This document shows, in pieces, positions 37,582 through 44,494 of a DNA stretch of 64,000 nucleotides (within the stretch, counting starts at the first letter, position 1; each line of letters begins with the position of its first letter). This DNA is from JBFWRK01 sp050248955 (GTDB taxonomy: Bacteria > Actinomycetota > Acidimicrobiia > Acidimicrobiales > Ilumatobacteraceae). A program made the position numbers and the translations under genes. The stretch lies in assembly GCA_050248955.1 (NCBI GenBank), contig JBFWRK010000006.1, positions 124,001 through 188,000 on the forward strand. The letters are read 5' to 3'. Under the pieces are notes generated by a model. The model searched no databases, was not told the DNA's origin, and saw only the letters and a program-made list of their open reading frames with translations.

Positions 37582-38400
37582 GTGAGCGACGTCCCCCCGC
37601 CCCCTGTCCCGCCGCCCCCGCCGCAGCCTGGCCCGCCTCCGCCGCCCGCTGCCGCACCCGGATCGCCGCCACCGCCCCCGCCGCAGCCTGGGCCGCCTGG
37701 TTCGCCTGGTCCCTCCGGTCCGCCGATGGCTCCCGGCACGGTCTTCCAGCCCGGCGTGCCGATGCCGCCCGCCCCGGGCCTCTCGGGGCGGTCGGGCAAG
37801 GCGATCGCGGCGATGGTGCTCGGGATCGTCGGCGTCGTGCTCTGCTTCACCGGGATCCCGGCGATCCTGGCCCTGATCTTCGGCCTGATCGCCCGCTCCG
37901 AGATCCGCCGGAGCGGGGGCAGGCTGACCGGCAGCGGGATGGCGATCGCGGGCATCGTGCTCGGCATCGTCGGCATCGTGATCGGCATCGCCTTCTACGT
38001 GGCGGCCGCGCTCGGCGCGTTCGATGACGACAACTCTGTGATCGCCGGCATCGACGTCGGCGATTGCGTGCGCGTCCCGGACGACGGGCTGTTCTTCGGT
38101 CTGCGCGAGCAGGACTGCGATCGTCCGCACGAAGGTGAGGTGTTCCTGACCGGCGAGCTCGAAGGCGCCGGCCGCCGAACGTATCCGGGTGAGTCCGAGG
38201 TGCAGGCCGACATCCGCGAACGCTGCTTCCGGGAGTTCGAGGACTACCTGGACGTGTCGTACGAGGCGAGCGCCTACGACTTCGCCTTCGTCTACCCGAG
38301 CGAGCGGAACTGGCGGCGCGACGACGGCGGTTACGCCTGCATCGCGTTCGACTTCACCGGCGCCGATCTGGAGGGTTCGGTCGAGGGCAGCGGCCGCTGA
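37582..38400 (+). CDS. Pro-rich DUF4190/septum-formation-like membrane protein
   Basis: This 272-aa protein has a ~65-residue proline-rich cytoplasmic N-terminus (PPPPPQPGPP repeats) and two transmembrane helices forming a DUF4190 unit (GKAIAAMVLGIVGVVLCF...ALIFGLIARSEIRRSGGRLTGSGMAIAGIVLGIVGIV). The outside domain starts AGIDVGDCVRVPD and has further cysteines (EQDCDRPHEGEVF, RERCFREFEDYL, YACIAFD), resembling the actinobacterial septum-formation family. Together with the preceding J-domain gene it makes a pair of single-pass or two-pass proteins with similar 'GDC' outer domains. The proline tail may bind cytoplasmic partners. Confidence 0.82.
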   Translation: MSDVPPPPVPPPPPQPGPPPPPAAAPGSPPPPPPQPGPPGSPGPSGPPMAPGTVFQPGVPMPPAPGLSGRSGKAIAAMVLGIVGVVLCFTGIPAILALIFGLIARSEIRRSGGRLTGSGMAIAGIVLGIVGIVIGIAFYVAAALGAFDDDNSVIAGIDVGDCVRVPDDGLFFGLREQDCDRPHEGEVFLTGELEGAGRRTYPGESEVQADIRERCFREFEDYLDVSYEASAYDFAFVYPSERNWRRDDGGYACIAFDFTGADLEGSVEGSGR

Positions 38401-38470
38401 CGGCTCCGCGCCGTCGGCGTGGCCGCGCGTCCGGGTCCGCAGCGGGTGGTCCGCTGCGGGTCGGCCTTGC

Positions 38471-38476
38471 TAGATT
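38471..38476 (+). promoter_or_regulatory. -10-like TAGATT upstream of tRNA-Val
   Basis: TAGATT ends 11 nt before the first base of the tRNA. No clear -35 is visible. Confidence 0.35.
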
Positions 38477-38487
38477 GTCGGTCCCTC

Positions 38488-38560
38488 GGGCGTTTAGCTC
38501 AGTCGGAAGAGCACCACGTTCACACCGTGGGGGTCGCGGGATCGAGGCCCGCATCGCCCA
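38488..38560 (+). tRNA. tRNA-Val (anticodon CAC)
   Basis: A 73-nt cloverleaf is visible. It has a 7-bp acceptor arm (GGGCGTT/ATCGCCC, one T-T mismatch at the sixth pair), D arm GCTC...GAGC, anticodon arm CCACG-TTCACAC-CGTGG giving anticodon CAC, a five-base variable loop, and T arm GCGGG-ATCGAGG-CCCGC. The CCA end is not encoded. The T loop begins with A instead of the near-universal T at position 54. It reads GUG codons, which are abundant here. A strong hairpin follows at 38572. Confidence 0.93.
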
Positions 38561-38571
38561 CTCGAGGAGCC

Positions 38572-38597
38572 GGCCGCAGGGCATCGTCCCTGCGGCC
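38572..38597 (+). terminator. Hairpin after tRNA-Val, probable intrinsic terminator
   Basis: GGCCGCAGGG-CATCGT-CCCTGCGGCC is a perfect 10-bp GC-rich stem with a 6-nt loop, 12 nt after the tRNA. There is no T tract (GTTGCG follows), as is common in high-GC genomes. It also lies downstream of the convergent caiD-like gene, so it may end transcription from both sides. Confidence 0.7.
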
Positions 38598-38663
38598 GTT
38601 GCGCGTCCCGAGCCGGTCCGACCGTCCGCCGCGTGTGCGGCGTTGCGGCGATGAGGCGTGGCG

Positions 38664-39440
38664 TCAGCGGCCGAGCCACGTGGGCGGGCGGCGCTCGGTG
38701 AACGCCCGCGGGCCTTCCTGCGCATCCGCGGAGTCGATCGCGGCGCGGTAGCTGGCCAGGCGCGGCAGCACCTGCATCGCTTCGGCGATCGAGAGGTGTG
38801 CCGTGCGCCGCTCGATGTCGAGGAGCGCGGCGATCGACAACGGCGCGGCGGCGACGATCTCCGCGGCCATCGCCCGCGTGACGACCTTCAGCTCGTTGTG
38901 CGGCACGACCCGGTTCACGAGACCCCAGCGCGCCGCCTCGGCGGCTCCCATCCGCCGGCTCGTGAGCAGCAGCTCTCGGGCGATGTGGCGCGGGAGCATC
39001 CTCGGGAGCCGGATCGACCCGGCGTCGGGCAGCATCCCGAGGCGCACCTCGCTGAGGAAGAAGTCGGCGTGGTCGGCGGCAACGATCAGGTCAGCGGCCA
39101 TGGCGATCTCGAACCCGCCACCGACCGCGAGCCCGTTGACCGCGGCGATGACCGGTGTCCGCCGGTCCGGCAGGTCCGGGAAGCCGCCGAAGCCGCCGAC
39201 ACCCCAGTCCTCGTCGAACGACTCGCCGCTGGCCGCTGCGCCGAGGTCCCATCCGGCGGAGAAGAAACGGGTCCCCGCACCCGTGAGGATCGCCACTCGC
39301 ACCTCAGGGTCGGCGTCGAGCGAAGCGAACACCTCGCCGAGCGCCCGGCTCGTCGAGCCGTCGATCGCGTTCGCAGTCGGCCGGTCGATCGTGATCTCGA
39401 CGATCGGCCCGTCGCGTTCGATCTGGATCGTCTCGGTCAT
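38664..39440 (-). CDS. caiD: Carnitinyl-CoA dehydratase (CaiD-like crotonase)
   Basis: This 258-aa crotonase matches CaiD along its length: EITIDRPTANAID near the N-terminus, GAGTRFFSAGWDLGAAA (first oxyanion block with the CaiD-type SAGWDL), AAVNGLAVGGGFEIAMAADLIVAAD, SEVRLGMLPDAGSIRLPRMLP with the two catalytic acids, TSRRMGAAEAARWGLVNRVV, and the characteristic tail DAQEGPRAFTERRPPTWLGR. CaiD interconverts carnitinyl-CoA and crotonobetainyl-CoA. The ATG overlaps the stop of the ADP-forming ligase by 4 nt (ATGA). It is the last gene of a four-gene minus-strand operon with an acyl-CoA ligase, dehydrogenase and thioesterase. Confidence 0.88.
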   Translation of the reverse strand: MTETIQIERDGPIVEITIDRPTANAIDGSTSRALGEVFASLDADPEVRVAILTGAGTRFFSAGWDLGAAASGESFDEDWGVGGFGGFPDLPDRRTPVIAAVNGLAVGGGFEIAMAADLIVAADHADFFLSEVRLGMLPDAGSIRLPRMLPRHIARELLLTSRRMGAAEAARWGLVNRVVPHNELKVVTRAMAAEIVAAAPLSIAALLDIERRTAHLSIAEAMQVLPRLASYRAAIDSADAQEGPRAFTERRPPTWLGR

Positions 39441-41485
39441 GTCCGGGCTCCCTCGTCCTCGATCCACAGCGCATCGACAGCGACCGCCCCAGCGCCCGCG
39501 CGGCCGACGAGCACCGGGTTCAGCTCGACCTCGACGACGCCGGTGTCGCCGACGACCGCCTCCGCCAACCGCACGACGAGCGCAGCCAACGCGCCGACGT
39601 CGGCAGCCGACCGCCCGCGGAAGCCGGCCAGCAACGGGAAGGTCCGGAGCTGCGCGAGCGCGCCCCGAACGTCGTCGACCGTCACCGGCGCGAGCAGGTG
39701 CACGGTGTCGCCCAGCAGCTCGGTCATGACGCCTCCGGCACCCAGCGTGACGAGCCAGCCGACGGGCGGGTCCCGACGGACCGTGACGAGCACCTCGGCG
39801 ACCACGTCGCGCACGGTTGCCTCGACGAGGTGCCCAGCGAGTGTGGCCGGCATGGCTGCGACTGCGCGGGCGAGGGCGGCTTCGTCCGCCACGCCGACGG
39901 CGACCGCGTCCGCCTCGGTCTTGTGCATGATGCCCAGCGCCTTCACGGTGACGGGATAGCCGATCGTCGCCGCCGCCTTCGCCACATCGCCGCCGGCGTC
40001 CACCACGATCCCCGGCGGCGCTGCGACGCCTGCCGCCGCGAGTCGGGCTTTCGCGGCCGCCTCGTCGAGCGCCCGTGTCGCTCCGATGGCGGCGGCGGGT
40101 GCATGCAGCGAGCCGGAGCAGCGGTGCGTTGCAGACCATGCCGCACCGGTGAGCGCGCGCAGACCGTCGGCGAGACCGTGGAGCGGTGCGATCCCGGCGG
40201 CGAGCGCCCGCTGACGGAGCTCGCCGGTGAGGCACTCGGCGAGCGTCGACATGACGACGGCGCGGCGACCCGTGGCCGTCGCCGCGTCGGCCAACGCGTC
40301 GAGCGCGACGATCCAGCTGCTCGCGTCGTTGCGTGGATCTGGCGGAGCGTCGAGCACGAGCACGGTTGCGTCCTGTGGGCCGTCCATCACCGCCGCGAAG
40401 CAGGCTGCCAGTGCGGCGCGATCACCCCACATGAACGTGTGGTAGTCGAACGGGTTGCTGACGCTCACGAGCTCCGTCAGGGTGGCCTCGATCCGGTGGC
40501 GGTGCTCGTCGGCGAACGGCGGGAACTCGAGCCCGGAGCCTTCTGCGCGGTCGGCGACGAGCGAGGCCTCACCGCCGGAGCAGCTCATCGACACGATCCT
40601 GTTGCCCGTCAACGCGCCGCCGGTGTCGAGCAGGCCGAGCGTCTCCACGAGCTCGCTCGGCGTGTCCACGGCGACGATGCCGTAGTGCGCGAACAGCGCG
40701 CCGTAGGCGGCCTCGTGCCCGGCCAGCGCAGCAGTGTGCGACGCGGCGATGCGGGCACCCGCCACGGAGCGGCCGGTCTGCAACGCGACGATCGGCACAC
40801 CGCGCTCCGCCGCCCGCATCGCGGCGGCGCCGAAGCGCGCCGAGTCGCGCACAGCCTCGACGAACATGCCGATCACGGTCACGCGCTCGTCGTCGACGAA
40901 CGCGTCGACGCAGTCCTCCACGCCGAGGTCTGCCTGGTTGCCGACCGTGACCATGTAGCCGAGTCGCAGCCCGCGCTCTTGGAACGTGAGGTTCAACCCG
41001 ACGTTCCCGCTCTGCGCGACGATCGCCACGCCGCGATCGAGCCGCCGGCAACCGTGCTCGTCGGGCCAGAGCGCGACTCCGTCGAATGCGTTCACGTAGC
41101 CGTAGCAGTTCGGCCCGAGGAACGGCATGCCCCCCGCCGCAGCAACGAGCTCGCGCTGCAACAGCTCACCATCTTCGCCGGCCTCGGCGAAGCCCGACGC
41201 GTAGCAGACCGCACCGCCGGCGCCGGTCGGTGCGAGCCCCGCCATCGCCGCGACCGTCGCATGGCGGTTCACCCCCAGGAACACGGCATCCGGGACACCG
41301 GGCAGCGCGTCGAGCGAGGGGAGACAGCGCACGCCGTCGAGCTCCGCCCGGCTCGGATGGACCGGCCACATCGTGCCGTCGAAGCCGAGCAGGCGGCACT
41401 GGCGCACGACCTGCTCTGCCGGTTCGCCGCCGACGACCGCGATCGAGCGCGGCGCCAACAACCGTCGGACATCCCGGCCGCTCAC
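39437..41485 (-). CDS. ADP-forming acyl-CoA ligase (acetyl-CoA synthetase/NDP-forming type)
   Basis: This 682-aa protein has the order CoA-binding domain (LLAPRSIAVVGGE..., CRLLGFDGTMWPVHPS), two ligase domains (FLGPNCYGYVNAFDG, AIVAQSGNVGLNLTF, VGNQADLGVEDCVDAF, AASHTAALAGHEAAYGALF with the phosphorylatable His) and a C-terminal ATP-grasp domain (ARLAAAGVAAPPG, GYPVTVKALGIMHKTEADAV). Such enzymes activate a carboxylate to its CoA thioester with ATP going to ADP and Pi. The GTG start overlaps the acyl-CoA dehydrogenase stop by 4 nt, and its own stop overlaps caiD. The context suggests activation of gamma-butyrobetaine or crotonobetaine, where AMP-forming CaiC is the usual enzyme (inference). 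Confidence 0.85.
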   Translation of the reverse strand: MSGRDVRRLLAPRSIAVVGGEPAEQVVRQCRLLGFDGTMWPVHPSRAELDGVRCLPSLDALPGVPDAVFLGVNRHATVAAMAGLAPTGAGGAVCYASGFAEAGEDGELLQRELVAAAGGMPFLGPNCYGYVNAFDGVALWPDEHGCRRLDRGVAIVAQSGNVGLNLTFQERGLRLGYMVTVGNQADLGVEDCVDAFVDDERVTVIGMFVEAVRDSARFGAAAMRAAERGVPIVALQTGRSVAGARIAASHTAALAGHEAAYGALFAHYGIVAVDTPSELVETLGLLDTGGALTGNRIVSMSCSGGEASLVADRAEGSGLEFPPFADEHRHRIEATLTELVSVSNPFDYHTFMWGDRAALAACFAAVMDGPQDATVLVLDAPPDPRNDASSWIVALDALADAATATGRRAVVMSTLAECLTGELRQRALAAGIAPLHGLADGLRALTGAAWSATHRCSGSLHAPAAAIGATRALDEAAAKARLAAAGVAAPPGIVVDAGGDVAKAAATIGYPVTVKALGIMHKTEADAVAVGVADEAALARAVAAMPATLAGHLVEATVRDVVAEVLVTVRRDPPVGWLVTLGAGGVMTELLGDTVHLLAPVTVDDVRGALAQLRTFPLLAGFRGRSAADVGALAALVVRLAEAVVGDTGVVEVELNPVLVGRAGAGAVAVDALWIEDEGART

Positions 41486-42642
41486 GCGCCGAACGGGCGC
41501 AGCATCGCCCGCGAGATGATGTGCCGCTGGATCTCCGACGTGCCGTCCCAGATGCGGTCGACCCGGGTGTCCCGCCACATCCGCTCGAGCGGCAGCTCGT
41601 CCATCAACCCCATGCCGCCGAGGACCTGGATCGCTTCGTCCGTCACGAACTGGCACATCTCGCTGGCGAAGACCTTGGCCATCGCGATCTCCGGGTCCGT
41701 GACGGTGCCCTGCGCGTCCTTCCACGCCGCCCGGAGCGTCAGCAGCTCCGCCGCATCGAGCCGCGTCTGCATGTCGGCGAGCTTGAACGAGACGCCTTGG
41801 AACTTGCCGATCTGCTGGCCGAACTGCTGCCGTGTCGCGGCCCATTCGGTGGCGATGCCGAGGGCCCGCCGCGCTCGTCCGACGCAGACCGCGGCGACCT
41901 GCAGCCGGGTCGAGCCGAGCCACTGGTTCGCCGCATCGAAGCCGCGGTGCTCCTCGCCCAGGATCTTGCCGGCCGGCACGCGGCAGCCGTCGAAGTTGAT
42001 GATCAGGTTGTGGTAGCCGCGGTTCGAGACGCAGCGGTACCCGTCGACGACCTCGCAACCCGGCGTGTCGAGGTCGACGAGGAAGCCGGTGATCAGCTTC
42101 TTCGGGCCGCGGCTCGTCTGCTCCTCCCCGCTGGCGGCGAAGAGGATCACGTAGTCCGCGAGATCAGCGTGGCTGATGAAGTGCTTCGTGCCGTCGATGA
42201 CGAAGTCGTCGCCGTCGCGCACGGCCGAGCACTTCATGCCGCGCACATCGCTGCCCGCGTCGGGCTCCGACATCGCCATGCAGTCGACGCGCTCGCCGCG
42301 GATCGTCGGCACGAGGTACTCGTCGATCTGGTCGCCCGTGCAGGCGCGGAGGATGTTCGACGGGCGGGCGACGATGTACTGGAGCGCGTACGACGCGGCG
42401 CCGAACTCGCGGTCGACGAGGGTCACGTCGAACGAATCGAGGCCGCCACCGCCGAGTTCGGCCGGCATGTTCGCGGCGTACAGCCCGGCCGCGAGCGAGC
42501 GATCCTTGATCTGGCGGACGAGGTCGGGCGGCACCTCGCCGAGCCGCTCGACGAGTGCCTCGTGCGGGAAGAGCTCGCGCTCGGTGAACGCCCGCACGGT
42601 GTCGACGATCAACTCTTGCTCGTCCGAGAGCTCGAACTCCAT
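41482..42642 (-). CDS. Acyl-CoA dehydrogenase, candidate gamma-butyrobetainyl-CoA dehydrogenase
   Basis: This 386-aa FAD enzyme starts FELSDEQELIVDTVR, like CaiA and other acyl-CoA dehydrogenases. It has MAMSEPDAGSDVRGMKCSAVRDGDDFVIDGTKHFISHADLADYVILFA (FAD/substrate block), RQQFGQQIGKFQGVSFKLADMQ, and EAIQVLGGMGLMDELPLERMWRDTRVDRIWDGTSEIQRHIISRAML. In the last block the usual catalytic base position near 'IWDGTSEIQ' is retained in family style. The ATG at 42642 has AAGGAG 5 nt upstream. It sits in an operon with a CaiD-like hydratase, so oxidation of gamma-butyrobetainyl-CoA to crotonobetainyl-CoA is the best contextual guess. Confidence 0.88.
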   Translation of the reverse strand: MEFELSDEQELIVDTVRAFTERELFPHEALVERLGEVPPDLVRQIKDRSLAAGLYAANMPAELGGGGLDSFDVTLVDREFGAASYALQYIVARPSNILRACTGDQIDEYLVPTIRGERVDCMAMSEPDAGSDVRGMKCSAVRDGDDFVIDGTKHFISHADLADYVILFAASGEEQTSRGPKKLITGFLVDLDTPGCEVVDGYRCVSNRGYHNLIINFDGCRVPAGKILGEEHRGFDAANQWLGSTRLQVAAVCVGRARRALGIATEWAATRQQFGQQIGKFQGVSFKLADMQTRLDAAELLTLRAAWKDAQGTVTDPEIAMAKVFASEMCQFVTDEAIQVLGGMGLMDELPLERMWRDTRVDRIWDGTSEIQRHIISRAMLRPFGA

Positions 42643-42655
42643 GGGTGCTCCTTGA

Positions 42656-43735
42656 TCAGTGCGTGGTGCTCGGCGGTGGAAGCTGCATGACGCTGCCGGT
42701 GCCGGGCGGCTGGGGGAGCGCGGCATGCGCGTCGGCGATCGCGGCGAGCGCGGCGGCGACCTCGGGCAGGGTCGGTGTCGAACGACCGGCCGCCATGTCG
42801 ACGTGTACGAGCATCTGCTCGACCGTGCTCAGCAGCGTCCCGGACGCGCCGTGGTGCATCGAGTGCACGAGGTGGACGCGCTTCGCGTCGACGCCGAGCA
42901 CCTGGGTGTCGAACGCGAGCGGTTCGTGGACGTCCACCTCGCGCAGGAAGTGGATGTGCGTCTCGACGGTGTAGAAGCTGTGGCCTGCGGCGCGGTATGC
43001 CTCGTCGTCGCCGATGTAGCGGAACAGCGCGTCGGATGCCCAGCCCGCGGCCGTCAAGTACGCGGCCTCGGTCATGTGGCCGTTGTAGTCGACCCACTCG
43101 GGCTCGACCAGCGCCTCGTAGAGCCGCAACGGCGCAGGCACCGGGTCGCCCGGCTGCCAGGGCCGGATCGCTCGCGCGGTCAGGCGACGGGCCTCGTGCG
43201 CGGCGAGCACCGCGCCGGCGCCGCGACCCGAGGGCCGGAGCGACCGCATGACGGCGATGATCGCATCGGGATCACCCTCGGCGAGCGCGGCCAGGCCGGG
43301 CCCGAGCCGCCACCGCTCCTCGGCCGGCGTCGATGCCGATCGGGGTGCCATGCCGATGCCGGCGTAGAAGTCGCGGAGTCGGTCGCGGTCTGGTCCCTCG
43401 GCGAGCTCGACGAGCGGGAGCAGCTGGATCGGCTCGAACGCGAGTGCCGTGCGGTCGGTGGCGACGAGCGTTGCGCCTACTGGTGAGCTCGCCGTGTTGC
43501 CGACGACCTGCACGAGCGATCCCGAAGCGATGTCCGCGTCATCGGTGCTCACACGGAGGCGGGCGAGGTCGGCGCCCGGGAAGAGGCCGAGGCGCTGCGC
43601 CGACGGCCAGCGCCGTACGACCTCGTCGGGAACGTTCGCATCGGCGACGACGACGTCCAGCCCGGCGGCGAGGAAGCGCGTCGCCCAGCCGGCGGCTCGC
43701 GCCCCGCTCCCCATCACCGCGACGTGCGATGCCAT
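42656..43735 (-). CDS. Thioesterase with degenerate carnitine-dehydrogenase-like N-terminus
   Basis: This 359-aa protein is a shortened relative of the 532-aa fusion at 52980-54578. The C-terminal ~165 residues are a hot-dog thioesterase (LRLYEALVEPEWVDYNGHMTEAAYLTAAGWASDALFRYIG...YTVETHIHFLREV), collinear with the fusion's domain. The N-terminus keeps a Rossmann start (VAVMGSGARAAGWATRFLAAGLDVVVAD). However, the dehydrogenase middle is compressed, and the catalytic HPFNP motif of the fusion is replaced by AFEPIQ in an otherwise alignable LLPLVE segment. I infer an inactive dehydrogenase remnant carrying an active acyl-CoA thioesterase, perhaps for carnitinyl- or betainyl-CoA. It starts the operon, 34 bp from a divergent TetR gene. 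Confidence 0.78.
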   Translation of the reverse strand: MASHVAVMGSGARAAGWATRFLAAGLDVVVADANVPDEVVRRWPSAQRLGLFPGADLARLRVSTDDADIASGSLVQVVGNTASSPVGATLVATDRTALAFEPIQLLPLVELAEGPDRDRLRDFYAGIGMAPRSASTPAEERWRLGPGLAALAEGDPDAIIAVMRSLRPSGRGAGAVLAAHEARRLTARAIRPWQPGDPVPAPLRLYEALVEPEWVDYNGHMTEAAYLTAAGWASDALFRYIGDDEAYRAAGHSFYTVETHIHFLREVDVHEPLAFDTQVLGVDAKRVHLVHSMHHGASGTLLSTVEQMLVHVDMAAGRSTPTLPEVAAALAAIADAHAALPQPPGTGSVMQLPPPSTTH

Positions 43736-43737
43736 AA

Positions 43738-43755
43738 CCTAAACATACATTCAGG
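43738..43755. promoter_or_regulatory. Imperfect dyad, candidate TetR operator for carnitine cluster A
   Basis: CCTAAACATACATTCAGG is an 18-bp dyad with 6 of 9 positions matching per arm, and the mismatches are all transitions. It lies in the 34-bp gap between the divergent thioesterase and TetR genes. I do not see a close copy upstream of cluster B (55480-55560). Confidence 0.45.
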
Positions 43756-43769
43756 ATTCGAGGAGTTCG

Positions 43770-44465
43770 ATGCCCCGACCGAGACTCGACCACGTCCGCA
43801 AGGCGCAGATCCTCGCCGCTGCCGCGACCGTGCTGTCCGAGCGGGGCTACGCCAACGCTCGCGTGGCGGACATCGCCGAGGCGGCCGGTACGAGTCCTGC
43901 CGCGATCCTCTACTGGTTCGACGGCAAGGATCGCTTGCTCGCGGAAGCGCTGGCGCTGCGCGAGCAGGAGTTCCACGACCGGTACACGGAGTGGCTCGCC
44001 GCGCTGCCGACAGCGTCCGAACGGTTGCGATTGCTGATCGGCGCGATGTTGGACGACTACGACTGGGGGCTCTGGTTGGAGCTCTGCGTGCTCGCGCTGC
44101 GCGACGAGGGCGCGGCCGGCGAGCGCGATCGCATGGACCGGCGCTGGCGGGCAGCGCTGCGCGCCGTCATCAGCGAGGGCCAGGAACGTGGCGAGTTCAC
44201 GATCGAAGACTGCGACGCCGACCAGGCGATGTTCCTGCTCGCCGCGCTGCTCGACGGCCTCGCGCCGCTGCTCTCCGTCCGAGCGAAGGGTGTCACCCGT
44301 GAACGCGTGGAGCGGACCTGGCTCGCCGAAGCCTCTCGCCTTCTCGGCCCTGGCTTCGATGCCGCGCCGCTGCACCGGCCCCGCCGCTCGTCGCGCTCGG
44401 TGGGCGTTCCGCACTCGCCTGACAGTGCGCGCGCGGCTGGCGCGGCTCCCTCGGCGGTGACCTGA
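43770..44465 (+). CDS. TetR family regulator of carnitine cluster A (BetI-like)
   Basis: This 231-aa regulator has an N-terminal HTH (RKAQILAAAATVLSERGYANARVADIAEAAGTSPAAILYWFDGKDRLLAEAL) and a helical domain with DDYDWGLWLELCVLALRDEG, a pattern found in BetI-type TetR proteins whose C-terminal domain senses small quaternary amines or acyl-CoAs. The ATG has GAGGAG 4 nt upstream. It is divergent from the thioesterase-led operon across a short gap containing a dyad, so it is probably that operon's repressor. A disordered Pro/Ser/Arg tail of ~35 residues ends the protein. Confidence 0.88.
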   Translation: MPRPRLDHVRKAQILAAAATVLSERGYANARVADIAEAAGTSPAAILYWFDGKDRLLAEALALREQEFHDRYTEWLAALPTASERLRLLIGAMLDDYDWGLWLELCVLALRDEGAAGERDRMDRRWRAALRAVISEGQERGEFTIEDCDADQAMFLLAALLDGLAPLLSVRAKGVTRERVERTWLAEASRLLGPGFDAAPLHRPRRSSRSVGVPHSPDSARAAGAAPSAVT

Positions 44466-44494
44466 GACCGGGGCGCGCGTCCCCGTTGGTGGGG

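Noticed and set aside
39698..42016. 772-codon open frame antisense to the ADP-forming ligase and acyl-CoA dehydrogenase
   Set aside because: It is a shadow of two genes with complete family motifs; no start context and no homology-like features.
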